A stretch of DNA of 64,000 bases, taken from Burkholderiales bacterium (lineage in GTDB: Bacteria; Pseudomonadota; Gammaproteobacteria; Burkholderiales; SG8-41). A program made the position numbers and the translations under genes. The stretch lies in contig JADZGE010000040.1 in NCBI GenBank assembly GCA_020854035.1, forward strand, positions 1 to 64,000. Direction: 5' to 3'. Of this stretch, positions 32,827 through 41,261 are shown piece by piece (within the stretch, counting starts at the first letter, position 1; every line of letters begins with the position of its first letter). The notes below the pieces were generated by a model. The model was not told the origin of the DNA. It did not search any database and saw nothing but the letters and a program-made list of their open reading frames with translations.

Positions 32827-34737
32827 ATGTCCAGACTGTGGTTACAAGGGGCCGCAATCGCGGCCGCCGCCTGCATCGCGATCACCTCGGCGGCCGCTCA
32901 AGCCGCGCCGCGGGGGACCTTGCAGGCATTTGCGGGCGAGCAGGAGATATCCGATCTCTTCAGGCGCTGGGCGGAGGAGCGCAAGCGCAGGGAAAGCGAG
33001 GAGCGTGCCCCGCGCAACGAGGCCCCCCCGGCCGCCCCGGCGGCGGGCGCGCTGCTCGCGCAGCAATCCGCGGGCACGGCCAAGGCGGTGGAAGCCGCCG
33101 CGGATTCGATCACCAGCGTCCAGCATGCGGGCGTGGACGAAGGGGGCATCGTCAAGCGCCACGGCGACCATCTCGTCATCCTGCGGCGCGGGCGGCTCTT
33201 CACCGTGAAGGTGGGCGAGAACGAGCTCACACCGGTATCCACGGTCGACGCATTCGGCGCCGGGATCGATCCGCGCGGCGCGTGGTACGACGAACTCCTC
33301 GTGTCCGGCAATACGATCGCGGTGATCGGCTACAGCTACGCCCGCGGCGGAACCGAGATCGGACTCCACGAAATCTCGCGCGCCGGGCGTCTCGCCCACA
33401 AGGCGACCTACCACCTGCGCTCGAACGACTACTACTCCTCGCGCAACTACGCGAGCCGGCTCCTCGGCACCAGGCTCGTGTTCTACACGCCGCTCAAGCT
33501 CGATCCGTGGGGTGGCGACCCGTGGTCCTCGTTTCCCGCCATGCGGCGCTGGCGGCCCGGCGCGAGCGCCTCGGACTTCCGGCCAATCGCCCCCGCGACG
33601 CGAATCTACCGCACCGACGAGCCGCTCGACCCGTGGCAGGGAGTCGCACTGCACACGGTCACGGTGTGCGACCTCGAAAAGGCCGAGATGGATTGCGAGA
33701 GCACCGCGGTCATGGGGCCGCCGGGGCGCGTGTTCTACGTCTCGAGCGGCGCGGTGTACGTCTGGACGACGGCATGGAGCCGCCGGCACGCGCCGGCCGC
33801 GCCGGCCTCCGCACTCTTCCGGATCCCGCTCGACGGCTCCGCGCCGACCGCGCTGAAGGTGGCGGGGAGCCCGATCGACCAGTTCTCCTTCCTCGAAGGC
33901 GACGACGGTCACCTGAACGTGCTCGTCCGCGCGCGGGGCCGCGGCGAGGCCATGTGGGGAGCCGAACGCAATGCAGGGGCTTACGCACTGCTGCGCATCG
34001 CGCTCGACGCCTTCTCCGACGGCCGCGGCGCCGCGCCCGAGGCGGCGTACAAGGCGCTGCCGCGACCGGCCGGCCACGCGATCCATAACCGCTACGTCGG
34101 CGCCTACCTCCTCTACGGCGCCGGGGCAGGCTGGCGCGGCGCGCGGCGCACGCTCCACGCGCCCGTCTACGCCGTGCGTTACGCGGGCGATGCACCGGCG
34201 CAGGAGATCGCGCTGGCGCACGGCGTGGACCGCATCGAAGCGCTCGGAGCGGACGCCGTGGTGATCGGGTCCGACGGCCGGGACCTGCACTTCACGAGCC
34301 TGCGTCTCGCGGACGCGGCAAGCGCGCAGGACCGCTACACGCGCAAGGACGCCGCGCAGGGCGAAACCCGCAGCCACGGTTTCTACTACAAGACGGAAAG
34401 CGACGGCGCCGGCACCGTCGGGTTGCCCATCATTGCCGGGGACCGCGCCGCCTCGCAGCAGCTGCGGCGGGAGTCCGCCGCGGTGCTGTTCCTGCGCAAC
34501 CGGTCGCTGCGGCTCTCCGAGCTCGGCGCGCTCGAATCCCACCCGGATGCCGGGGCGAACGACGGCTGCCGCGCCTCGTGCGTGGACTGGTACGGCAACT
34601 CGCGCCCGCTTTTCATCGGCAACCGCGTGTTCGCGCTGATGGGCTACGAAATCGTCGAGGGCGAGATCACCCGGAACCGCGTTTCGGAAACACGGCGGGT
34701 CAACTTCGCGCCGGTGACGGTGGGGCTCGCACGCTGA
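32827..34737 (+). CDS. Secreted beta-propeller domain protein
   Basis: A 636-aa exported protein: signal peptide to about residue 28 (AAAQAA), a charged linker, then a large beta-propeller of the PF09826 type, recognised from 'TSVQHAGVDEGGIVKRHGDHLVILRRGRLFTVKV'. Blades continue with 'VIGYSYARGGTEIGLHEIS', 'GPPGRVFYVSSGAVYVWTTAW' and 'GVDRIEALGADAVVIGSDGRDLHF'. Cys residues late in the chain ('DGCRASCVDW') may form a disulfide. Proteins of this class are periplasmic or cell-surface and poorly characterised. A ribosome-binding site (AAAGGAG) precedes ATG 32827; an in-frame ATG at 32719 would abolish the signal peptide. Confidence 0.85.
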   Translation: MSRLWLQGAAIAAAACIAITSAAAQAAPRGTLQAFAGEQEISDLFRRWAEERKRRESEERAPRNEAPPAAPAAGALLAQQSAGTAKAVEAAADSITSVQHAGVDEGGIVKRHGDHLVILRRGRLFTVKVGENELTPVSTVDAFGAGIDPRGAWYDELLVSGNTIAVIGYSYARGGTEIGLHEISRAGRLAHKATYHLRSNDYYSSRNYASRLLGTRLVFYTPLKLDPWGGDPWSSFPAMRRWRPGASASDFRPIAPATRIYRTDEPLDPWQGVALHTVTVCDLEKAEMDCESTAVMGPPGRVFYVSSGAVYVWTTAWSRRHAPAAPASALFRIPLDGSAPTALKVAGSPIDQFSFLEGDDGHLNVLVRARGRGEAMWGAERNAGAYALLRIALDAFSDGRGAAPEAAYKALPRPAGHAIHNRYVGAYLLYGAGAGWRGARRTLHAPVYAVRYAGDAPAQEIALAHGVDRIEALGADAVVIGSDGRDLHFTSLRLADAASAQDRYTRKDAAQGETRSHGFYYKTESDGAGTVGLPIIAGDRAASQQLRRESAAVLFLRNRSLRLSELGALESHPDAGANDGCRASCVDWYGNSRPLFIGNRVFALMGYEIVEGEITRNRVSETRRVNFAPVTVGLAR

Positions 34738-34831
34738 AGGGGAAGAGGACGGAAGTGATGAGGCGATGGTGCTCCACCGGTCCTCCCGGTCATCACCCTC
34801 ACCTCGTCACCCGCATCTCGTCACCATGCTG

Positions 34832-34860
34832 TTGATTCAGCGAGAGAAATCGCGTATCAT
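34832..34860 (+). promoter_or_regulatory. Sigma70-type promoter of prfC
   Basis: TTGATT (34832-34837), exactly 17 bp, TATCAT (34855-34860). Predicted transcription start near 34867 leaves a leader of about 47 bases before prfC. Confidence 0.6.
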
Positions 34861-34913
34861 CCGCCCCTTTTCGCGCCGTCCCTTCTGGCCGGCGGACCGG
34901 TCGAACGAGCGCC

Positions 34914-36521
34914 ATGACGACAGCCGACGAAGTCTCCCGCCGCCGCACCTTCGCGATCATCTCCCACCCGGACGCGGGCAAGACGACGCTGACGGAGAAG
35001 CTGCTCCTCTACGCCGGCGCGATCCACATCGCGGGCAGCGTGAAAGCGCGCAAGGCCTCGCGCTACGCCACCTCGGACTGGATGGAGATCGAGAAGCAGC
35101 GCGGGATTTCGGTGGCGAGCTCCGTCATGCAGATGGAGTACCGCGACTGCGTGCTGAACCTCCTCGACACGCCGGGCCACCGCGACTTTTCCGAGGACAC
35201 TTATCGCGTCCTGACGGCCGTGGATGCGGCGTTGATGGTGATCGACGCCGCGAACGGCATCGAGCCGCAGACGCTGCGCCTGCTGGATGTGTGCCGCGCG
35301 CAGAAGACCCCGGTCATCACCTTCGTCAACAAGATGGACCGCGAGGTCCGTGAACCGCTCGACCTCGCCGACGAGATCGAACGCACGCTCGGCATGCCCG
35401 TGGTCCCCTGCACCTGGCCGGTCGGCATGGGCAAGAGCTTCAAGGGGGTGTTCGACCTGCGCACGAAGCGCATGCGCGTCTTCCGCCCGGGCGAGGATCG
35501 CGTCGGCGGCGACGACGAGATCATGGAGGGGCTCGACGATCCCGCGTGCGCCGAGCGCTTCGGCGACACCTTCGCGCGCGCCAGGCACGATATCGAGCTC
35601 GTCGGCGGCGTGTCGCCGGAATACGACCGCGGTGCCTTCCTCGCGGGCGGGCAGACCCCGCTCTTCTTCGGATCGGCCATCAACAATTTCGGCGTGCGCG
35701 AAGTGCTCGACGCGCTGGTCGAATTCGCCCCGCCACCGCGGCCGCGTGCCGCCCTCCAGCGCACGGTCGATCCCGTGGAGCCGAAGTTCGCCGGCGTCGT
35801 CTTCAAGATCCAGGCCAACATGGACCCGGGGCACCGCGACCGCATCGCCTTCATCCGCGTGTGCTCCGGCCACTTCGAGCGCGGCATGCGGTTGACCAAC
35901 TGCCGCACCGGCAGGGAGTTCCGCCCGAACAGCGTCGTCTCCTTTCTCTCGCAGCGGCGCGAGCTGGTGGAGGACGCATGGGCCGGCGACGTCATCGGCA
36001 TTCCCAACCACGGCGCGCTGCAGCTCGGCGACACGCTGACCGAGGGCGAGGAACTCCAGTTCACGGGGCTGCCCTTCTTCGCCCCGGAGCTCTTCCAGAC
36101 CGTCGAGATCGCCGATCCCCTGCGCAGCAAGCAGTTGCGCGCCGGGCTCGCCCAGCTCGGCGAGGAGGGCGCGATACAGGTCTTTCGCCCCATCGCCGGC
36201 GGCTCGCTCCTGCTGGGTGCCGTGGGCAATCTCCAGTTCGACGTCGTCGCGCACCGCCTGCGCCACGAGTATGGTTGCGAGGCGCGGCTCGCGCCCGCCC
36301 GCTACACGATGGCGCGCTGGGTCAGCGCCGCGGATCCGCGGGAAATGAAACGCTTCATCGAGGCCAACGCGCACCGCGTCGCGCACGATGCGGTCGAGGC
36401 GCCGACCTTCCTCGCCTCGCACAAGGCCGAGATCGAGGTCGCGCACGAGCACTGGCCCGCGGTCCGCTTCCACGCCCTGCGCGAGCACGCGGGACTCGTG
36501 TTTCACCGGCACCCCGGATGA
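34914..36521 (+). CDS. prfC: Peptide chain release factor 3
   Basis: RF3 (535 aa), the GTPase that recycles RF1 and RF2 from the ribosome. All G motifs are present: G1 'SHPDAGKTTLTEKLLLYAGAI', G2 'QRGISVASSVMQMEY', G3 'DTPGHRDFSEDTYRVL', G4 'FVNKMDRE'. The second domain and the C-terminal 'ADPREMKRFIEANAHRVAHDAVEAPTFLA' region match RF3 rather than EF-G or TypA, as does the length. It is a single gene with its own promoter. Nothing unusual was seen. Confidence 0.97.
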   Translation: MTTADEVSRRRTFAIISHPDAGKTTLTEKLLLYAGAIHIAGSVKARKASRYATSDWMEIEKQRGISVASSVMQMEYRDCVLNLLDTPGHRDFSEDTYRVLTAVDAALMVIDAANGIEPQTLRLLDVCRAQKTPVITFVNKMDREVREPLDLADEIERTLGMPVVPCTWPVGMGKSFKGVFDLRTKRMRVFRPGEDRVGGDDEIMEGLDDPACAERFGDTFARARHDIELVGGVSPEYDRGAFLAGGQTPLFFGSAINNFGVREVLDALVEFAPPPRPRAALQRTVDPVEPKFAGVVFKIQANMDPGHRDRIAFIRVCSGHFERGMRLTNCRTGREFRPNSVVSFLSQRRELVEDAWAGDVIGIPNHGALQLGDTLTEGEELQFTGLPFFAPELFQTVEIADPLRSKQLRAGLAQLGEEGAIQVFRPIAGGSLLLGAVGNLQFDVVAHRLRHEYGCEARLAPARYTMARWVSAADPREMKRFIEANAHRVAHDAVEAPTFLASHKAEIEVAHEHWPAVRFHALREHAGLVFHRHPG

Positions 36522-36660
36522 TGCGGCCCCGCCGTTTGCCCGGGGAGTCCGGAGCCCTCCGCAGCCGGTGAGGAGGAGGCAACGGCCGGGAGCGCGGCAT
36601 GAAACTCCGGTTTCCTCCGTTTCCTCCCGTTCGCTGCATGCAAAGCACTGCGCCCGGCGC

Positions 36661-36666
36661 TAGAAT
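36661..36666 (+). promoter_or_regulatory. -10 box six bases before the MFS gene
   Basis: TAGAAT (36661-36666) is separated from the ATG at 36673 by only six bases, predicting a leaderless transcript. The -35 region is weak (near ATGCAA at 17-bp spacing). Confidence 0.4.
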
Positions 36667-36672
36667 CCCCGG

Positions 36673-37896
36673 ATGAATCCCGCCCGGGCGCGCGACTGGC
36701 GCACACCGACCGTCGTGCTGGTCTGCGGCGGCATCCTGCTCACCATCGGGATGGGCGTGCGGCACGGTTTCGGTCTCTTCCTCCAGCCGATGACCGCCGA
36801 CCTCGGCTGGGGCCGCGAGACCTTCGCGTTCGCGCTCGCGCTGCAGAACCTGGTGTGGGGCGCATCCCAGCCGGTCACGGGGATGATCGCGGACCGCTAC
36901 GGCGCCGGCCGCGTGCTGCTCGCGGGCGTGCTCCTGTACGTCGCCGGGCTCGTCCTCATGGCGTATTCCTCGAGCCCGCTCGATCTTGCCCTGAGCGCGG
37001 GCGTGCTGATCGGCATCGGTCTCTCCGGGACCACGTTCAGCGTGGTCTTCGGTGTCGTCGGGCGCGCCGTGCCGCCGGGGAAGCGCAGCATGGCACTCGG
37101 CATCACCGCCGCGGCGGGCTCGTTCGGGCAGTTCTCCCTGCTGCCCATGGAGCAGGCCTTGATCACCCAGCTCGGCTGGTTCCAGGCGCTGCTCGCGATC
37201 GCCGCGATCGCGCTGCTGATGGCGCCGCTATCGGCGGGACTTGTCGAGCGGCGCGCGGGTCCGGCGGCATCCGCCGCGCGGCAGTCCACCACCGACGCGA
37301 TCCGGGAGGCGCTCGGCCATCGCGGGTTGATCCTGTTGACGCTCGGCTTTTTCGTGTGCGGCTTCCAGGTGACGTTCATCGGCGTGCACTTCCCCGCGTT
37401 CGTGCTCGACCGCGGTCTCACGGCGGAGACCGGCATGGTGGCGCTCGCGCTCATCGGGTTCTTCAACATCCTGGGCACGTACCTCGCGGGCTGGCTGGGC
37501 GGACGGCTCAGCAAGAAGTACCTCCTGTCCTCGCTCTACTTCGGGCGCAGCATCGTGATCCTCGTGTTCCTGTTCGCGCCCATCTCGCCCGCGTCGGTAT
37601 ACCTGTTCGCCGCCGCCATGGGCTTTTTGTGGCTCGCGACCGTGCCGCTCACGAACGGCATCATCGCCCAGATCTTCGGCGTTCAGTACCTGTCGATGCT
37701 GGGCGGCTTCGTCTTCCTCAGCCACCAGATCGGGAGCTTCCTCGGGGTGTGGCTCGGCGGGTTCCTGTACGACCGGACGGGATCGTACGACCTTGTATGG
37801 ACGATCTCGATCGGGCTCGGCGTGGTTGCCGCGATCCTCAACCTGCCGATCGACGACCGCGAGCTGCGGCGCGCGCCGCGTCCGCAGACCGTATAG
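36673..37896 (+). CDS. Major facilitator superfamily transporter
   Basis: A 407-aa protein with twelve predicted spans in two six-span halves. It begins 'VVLVCGGILLTIGMGVRHGFGLFLQPMTADLGW', typical of the monocarboxylate/oxalate-formate antiporter type, with the loop 2-3 signature 'GMIADRYGAGRVLLAG'. The second half has the matching loop 'GWLGGRLSKKYLLSSLYFGRS'. A role in export or uptake of a monocarboxylate would suit the glycolate oxidase genes that follow, but they are separated by a repeat and may be independent. Substrate unknown. Confidence 0.9.
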   Translation: MNPARARDWRTPTVVLVCGGILLTIGMGVRHGFGLFLQPMTADLGWGRETFAFALALQNLVWGASQPVTGMIADRYGAGRVLLAGVLLYVAGLVLMAYSSSPLDLALSAGVLIGIGLSGTTFSVVFGVVGRAVPPGKRSMALGITAAAGSFGQFSLLPMEQALITQLGWFQALLAIAAIALLMAPLSAGLVERRAGPAASAARQSTTDAIREALGHRGLILLTLGFFVCGFQVTFIGVHFPAFVLDRGLTAETGMVALALIGFFNILGTYLAGWLGGRLSKKYLLSSLYFGRSIVILVFLFAPISPASVYLFAAAMGFLWLATVPLTNGIIAQIFGVQYLSMLGGFVFLSHQIGSFLGVWLGGFLYDRTGSYDLVWTISIGLGVVAAILNLPIDDRELRRAPRPQTV

Positions 37897-37912
37897 ATCC
37901 GCCCCGGAATCT

Positions 37913-38047
37913 GCCGCCGATGAACGCCGATAGACGCCGATGTCGTGAAGGTGTGTCCCCGGTCGATCCTGCAACCGGTGCCCCGGTCCCTCGCCCGTTG
38001 CAGGTCTTTCCCGATCCTGTCGGCGTTCATCGGCGTTCATCGGCGGC
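37913..38047. repeat. Inverted repeat of GCCGATGAAC decamers
   Basis: Arms 37913-37939 and 38021-38047 are reverse complements over 27 bp with two mismatches; each is built of the 10-bp unit GCCGATGAAC (variants GCCGATAGAC, GCCGATGTCG). It lies between the MFS gene and glcD, ending 15 bp before the glcD start, and a partial copy is at 54620-54638. Confidence 0.7.
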
Positions 38048-38062
38048 TGAACCGATCCGCAC

Positions 38063-39553
38063 GTGACAGCGATAGCAGCACGGGCCCCGGTCGACCTCGA
38101 GCGCCAGCGCGAGGTCGCCGCGCGGCTGCGCGAGTTCCTGCCCGCCGCAGCCGTGCTGTGGGAGGCGGAAGACGTGACGCCCTACGAGTGCGACGGCCTC
38201 TCGGCCTACCGGCAGGTGCCGATGGTCGTCGCGCTGCCGCGGACCGAGGAGGAAGTCCGCCGCATCCTCGCGTCGTGCCACGCGCTCGGCGTGCCGGTCG
38301 TCGCGCGCGGCGCGGGCACCGGGCTCTCGGGCGGCGCGCTGCCGCTCGGCGACGGCGTGCTCCTCTCGCTCGCCCGTTTCACGCGCATACTGGAGATCGA
38401 CCCGGTGGCGCGGAGCGCGCGCGTCGAGCCCGGGGTGCGCAACCTCGCCATCTCCGAGGCGGCCGCGGCCCATGGCTTGTACTACGCGCCGGACCCCTCC
38501 AGCCAGATCGCGTGCACGATCGGCGGCAACGTCGCGGAGAACGCCGGTGGCGTGCATTGCCTGAAGTACGGCCTGACGGTGCACAACATTCTGAGACTTC
38601 GCGTCGCGACGATCGAGGGCGAACTGCTCGAGATCGGCGGCGAGGCGCTCGACGCCGCCGGCTACGATCTGCTCGCGCTGCTGACGGGCTCCGAGGGGCT
38701 GCTCGCCGTCGTCACCGAGGTGACGGTCAAGCTCCTGCCGAAACCGGCCTTCGCGCAGGTCGTCATGGCCTCGTTCGACGACGTCGAGAAAGCGGGAAAC
38801 GCCGTCGCGAGCGTGATTGCCGCCGGCATCGTCCCCGCGGGACTGGAAATGATGGACCAGGCGGCGACCCGGGCGGTCGAGGAATTCGTGCACGCGGGCT
38901 ACCGCACCGACGCGACGAGCATCCTGCTCTGCGAATCCGACGGCACGCGCGAGGAAGTCGAGGGCGAGGTGCGCCGCGTGCGCGAGGTGATGGAGGCGTG
39001 CGGCGCGGTGCAGACGCAGGTTTCCCGGGACGACGCCGAGCGGTTGCGCTTCTGGGCGGGGCGCAAGGCGGCCTTTGCGGCGGCCGGCAGCATCTCGCCC
39101 GACTACTACTGCATGGACGGCACCATACCGCGCCGCAGGCTCGGCGAAGTGCTGCGGCGCATCGCGGAGCTCGAGCGCAAGTACGGGCTGCGCTGCGCGA
39201 ACGTCTTTCACGCGGGCGACGGCAACCTTCACCCGCTCATCCTCTACGACGCGAACCGGCCGGGCGAGATCGAGCGCACCGAGGCGTTCGGCGGCGAGAT
39301 CCTCGAACTGTGCCTCGCGGCCGGTGGCACCATAACCGGCGAACACGGCGTCGGGGTCGAGAAGATCAACCAGATGTGCGCGCAGTTCGGCGCGGGCGAG
39401 TTGACGGCCTTTCACGCGGTGAAGCACGCGTTCGACGAACGCGGGCTGTTGAATCCCGGCAAGGCGGTGCCGACATTGCATCGCTGTGCGGAGTACGGGC
39501 GCATGCACGTGCACGCGGGAGAGGAGAAATTCCCGGACCTGCCCCGTTTCTAG
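38063..39553 (+). CDS. glcD: Glycolate oxidase subunit GlcD
   Basis: A 496-aa FAD-linked oxidase subunit (PCMH type) that oxidises glycolate or D-lactate. The FAD-binding domain has 'PVVARGAGTGLSGGALPLGDGVLLSLARF' near residue 75 and 'IGGNVAENAGGVHCLKYGLT' near 155. The C-terminal cap ends with 'CANVFHAGDGNLHPLILYD' (His) and 'GTITGEHGVGVEKI', both characteristic of GlcD. Followed 19 bp later by glcE. The GTG start is used: the site lies directly after the decamer repeat, which therefore probably also carries the promoter region. Confidence 0.95.
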   Translation: MTAIAARAPVDLERQREVAARLREFLPAAAVLWEAEDVTPYECDGLSAYRQVPMVVALPRTEEEVRRILASCHALGVPVVARGAGTGLSGGALPLGDGVLLSLARFTRILEIDPVARSARVEPGVRNLAISEAAAAHGLYYAPDPSSQIACTIGGNVAENAGGVHCLKYGLTVHNILRLRVATIEGELLEIGGEALDAAGYDLLALLTGSEGLLAVVTEVTVKLLPKPAFAQVVMASFDDVEKAGNAVASVIAAGIVPAGLEMMDQAATRAVEEFVHAGYRTDATSILLCESDGTREEVEGEVRRVREVMEACGAVQTQVSRDDAERLRFWAGRKAAFAAAGSISPDYYCMDGTIPRRRLGEVLRRIAELERKYGLRCANVFHAGDGNLHPLILYDANRPGEIERTEAFGGEILELCLAAGGTITGEHGVGVEKINQMCAQFGAGELTAFHAVKHAFDERGLLNPGKAVPTLHRCAEYGRMHVHAGEEKFPDLPRF

Positions 39554-39572
39554 CAGGGGCTCCGCGGCTCGC

Positions 39573-40637
39573 ATGGATCGCGCCGTCCGACACCTGAGCG
39601 AGGCGATACGCAAGGCGGCGGCCAGACGGCGCCCGTTGCGGATTCGCGGCGGGGGCAGCAAGGATTTCTACGGCGGCGAACCGCGCGGCGAGCCGCTGGA
39701 TGTGACCGTGCACCGCGGCATCGTCGCCTACGAGCCCACCGAGCTCGTCATCACGGCCCGCGCGGGGACCGCGCTCGCCGAGATCGAAGCCGCGCTGGCC
39801 GGACACCACCAGATGCTCGCGTTCGAGCCGCCGCATTTCGGAGTCGCGGCCACGCTGGGCGGCTGCGTCGCGGCGGGCCTCTCCGGCCCGCGCCGTGCCG
39901 CGGCCGGCTCCGTGCGCGATTTCGTGCTGGGCGTGCGCGTGCTCGACGGCAACGGCACGGCGCTGCGCTTCGGCGGCGAAGTCATGAAGAACGTCGCGGG
40001 CTTCGATATCTCGAGGCTGATGACCGGCGCGCTCGGGACCCTCGGCCTGCTCACCGAGGTTTCGCTGAAAGTACTGCCTGCGCCGCCCGCCGAAGCGACC
40101 CTGCGCCGCGCCTGCCCGCCGGCCGACGCGCTCGCCCTGATGAACGACTGGGCCGGGAAACCGCTGCCGGTCTCGGCGACGGTTTTCCGCGACGGCGAAC
40201 TGACGGTGCGCCTCTCCGGTGCCGGTCCGGCCGTGGCTGCGGCGGCAAGAACGATCGGCGGCACGCTCGTCGATGCCGCGGACGCCGAGCGCTTCTGGTC
40301 CGGCATGCGGGAGCAGACGGACGACTGGTTCCGCGCGGATACGCCGTTGTGGCGGCTGTCGGTCCGCTCCAGCGCGCCGCCGCTCCCCATTGACGGCGAG
40401 CACCTGCTCGAGTGGGGCGGCGCGCAGCGGTGGGTGAGGACCACCGCGGATACCGCGGTGGTGCGGCACGCGGCGCGCTCGGCCGGCGGGCATGCGACCC
40501 TCTTCCGGGGCGCGGGGCGCGCCGCGGGCGTGTTCCATCCGCTCCCCGCGCCGCTCATGGCGCTGCACCGGCGGCTCAAGCATGCATTCGATCCGGCTGG
40601 TATCCTGAATCCGGGGCGGCTTTATCCGGACTTGTGA
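39573..40637 (+). CDS. glcE: Glycolate oxidase subunit GlcE
   Basis: A 354-aa FAD-binding subunit of the glycolate oxidase complex. 'PLRIRGGGSKDFYGGEPRGEPLDVTVHRGIVAYEPTELVITARAGT' and 'FGVAATLGGCVAAGLSGPRRAAAGSVRDFVLG' are the PCMH motifs; the protein is shorter than GlcD as usual. It ends with 'LMALHRRLKHAFDPAGILNPGRLYPDL', the shared C-terminal signature. ATG 39573 is 20 bp after glcD. glcF is not next: a 165-aa unrelated gene intervenes. Confidence 0.94.
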   Translation: MDRAVRHLSEAIRKAAARRRPLRIRGGGSKDFYGGEPRGEPLDVTVHRGIVAYEPTELVITARAGTALAEIEAALAGHHQMLAFEPPHFGVAATLGGCVAAGLSGPRRAAAGSVRDFVLGVRVLDGNGTALRFGGEVMKNVAGFDISRLMTGALGTLGLLTEVSLKVLPAPPAEATLRRACPPADALALMNDWAGKPLPVSATVFRDGELTVRLSGAGPAVAAAARTIGGTLVDAADAERFWSGMREQTDDWFRADTPLWRLSVRSSAPPLPIDGEHLLEWGGAQRWVRTTADTAVVRHAARSAGGHATLFRGAGRAAGVFHPLPAPLMALHRRLKHAFDPAGILNPGRLYPDL

Positions 40638-40737
40638 GGCGGGGGATCGGGAACGTGGGACCGGGACCTTCGGTTCCAGCGGAGCGAGTTGATCGCGGGA
40701 TTTGCACCAGTATCGAGTCGCCAGTCCCTGTCGAACG

Positions 40738-41235
40738 ATGGCAAACAACTTCCTCGAGCAGCTCGTCGCCGAATGGTACGAGTATCGCGGCTACCTCGTC
40801 CGGCGCAATGTCGCCGTGGGCCGGCGCCCGCGCGGCGGTCACGAGGCCGAGCTCGATCTCGTTGCGCTGAACCCGGTGACGCGCCACCTCGTGCACCTCG
40901 AGCCATCGATGGACGCGGAGAGCTGGGTGACGCGCGAGCGGCGCTTTCGCCGCAAGTTCGACGCCGGCCGGCAGTGGATACCGGGACTGTTCCCCGGCCT
41001 TCGCCTGCCGGCGGAGATCGAGCAGGTCGCCATACTGGTCTCCGCCAGCAAGGCGAACCACCCGACGCTCGGCGGCGGGAAGGTCCTGCTCGTCGCCGAC
41101 CTCATGCGCGAGATCATGGAGGAACTCGCCGAGAAGCGATCGCACCAGAGCACCGTGCCCGAGCACCACGTGCTGCTGCGCACGCTCGAGCTCGTGGTCG
41201 AGTACCGCAGGAAGGTCTTCGCGACGCTGCGGTAA
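40738..41235 (+). CDS. PD-(D/E)XK nuclease-like protein inserted in glcDEF
   Basis: A 165-aa cytoplasmic protein of unknown role. Its N-terminal half has the pattern of a restriction-endonuclease-like fold: 'NFLEQLVAEWYEYRGYLVRRN', then 'GGHEAELDLVALNPVTRHLVHLEPSMD', giving E...E-x-D...E-x-S where many nucleases have E-x-K, and 'SWVTRERRFRRKFDAG'. The Lys-to-Ser difference makes catalysis uncertain. ATG 40738 is chosen over 40702 since the domain starts there. It lies 100 bp after glcE and 26 bp before glcF on the same strand, so it must be cotranscribed with the oxidase genes or be a recent insertion. Confidence 0.7.
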   Translation: MANNFLEQLVAEWYEYRGYLVRRNVAVGRRPRGGHEAELDLVALNPVTRHLVHLEPSMDAESWVTRERRFRRKFDAGRQWIPGLFPGLRLPAEIEQVAILVSASKANHPTLGGGKVLLVADLMREIMEELAEKRSHQSTVPEHHVLLRTLELVVEYRRKVFATLR

Positions 41236-41261
41236 GTATCACGAAGAACTGAACCGCCATT

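Noticed and set aside
37897-38062. Insertion-sequence remnant
   Set aside because: No transposase fragment or target duplication; it is explained by decamer repeats.
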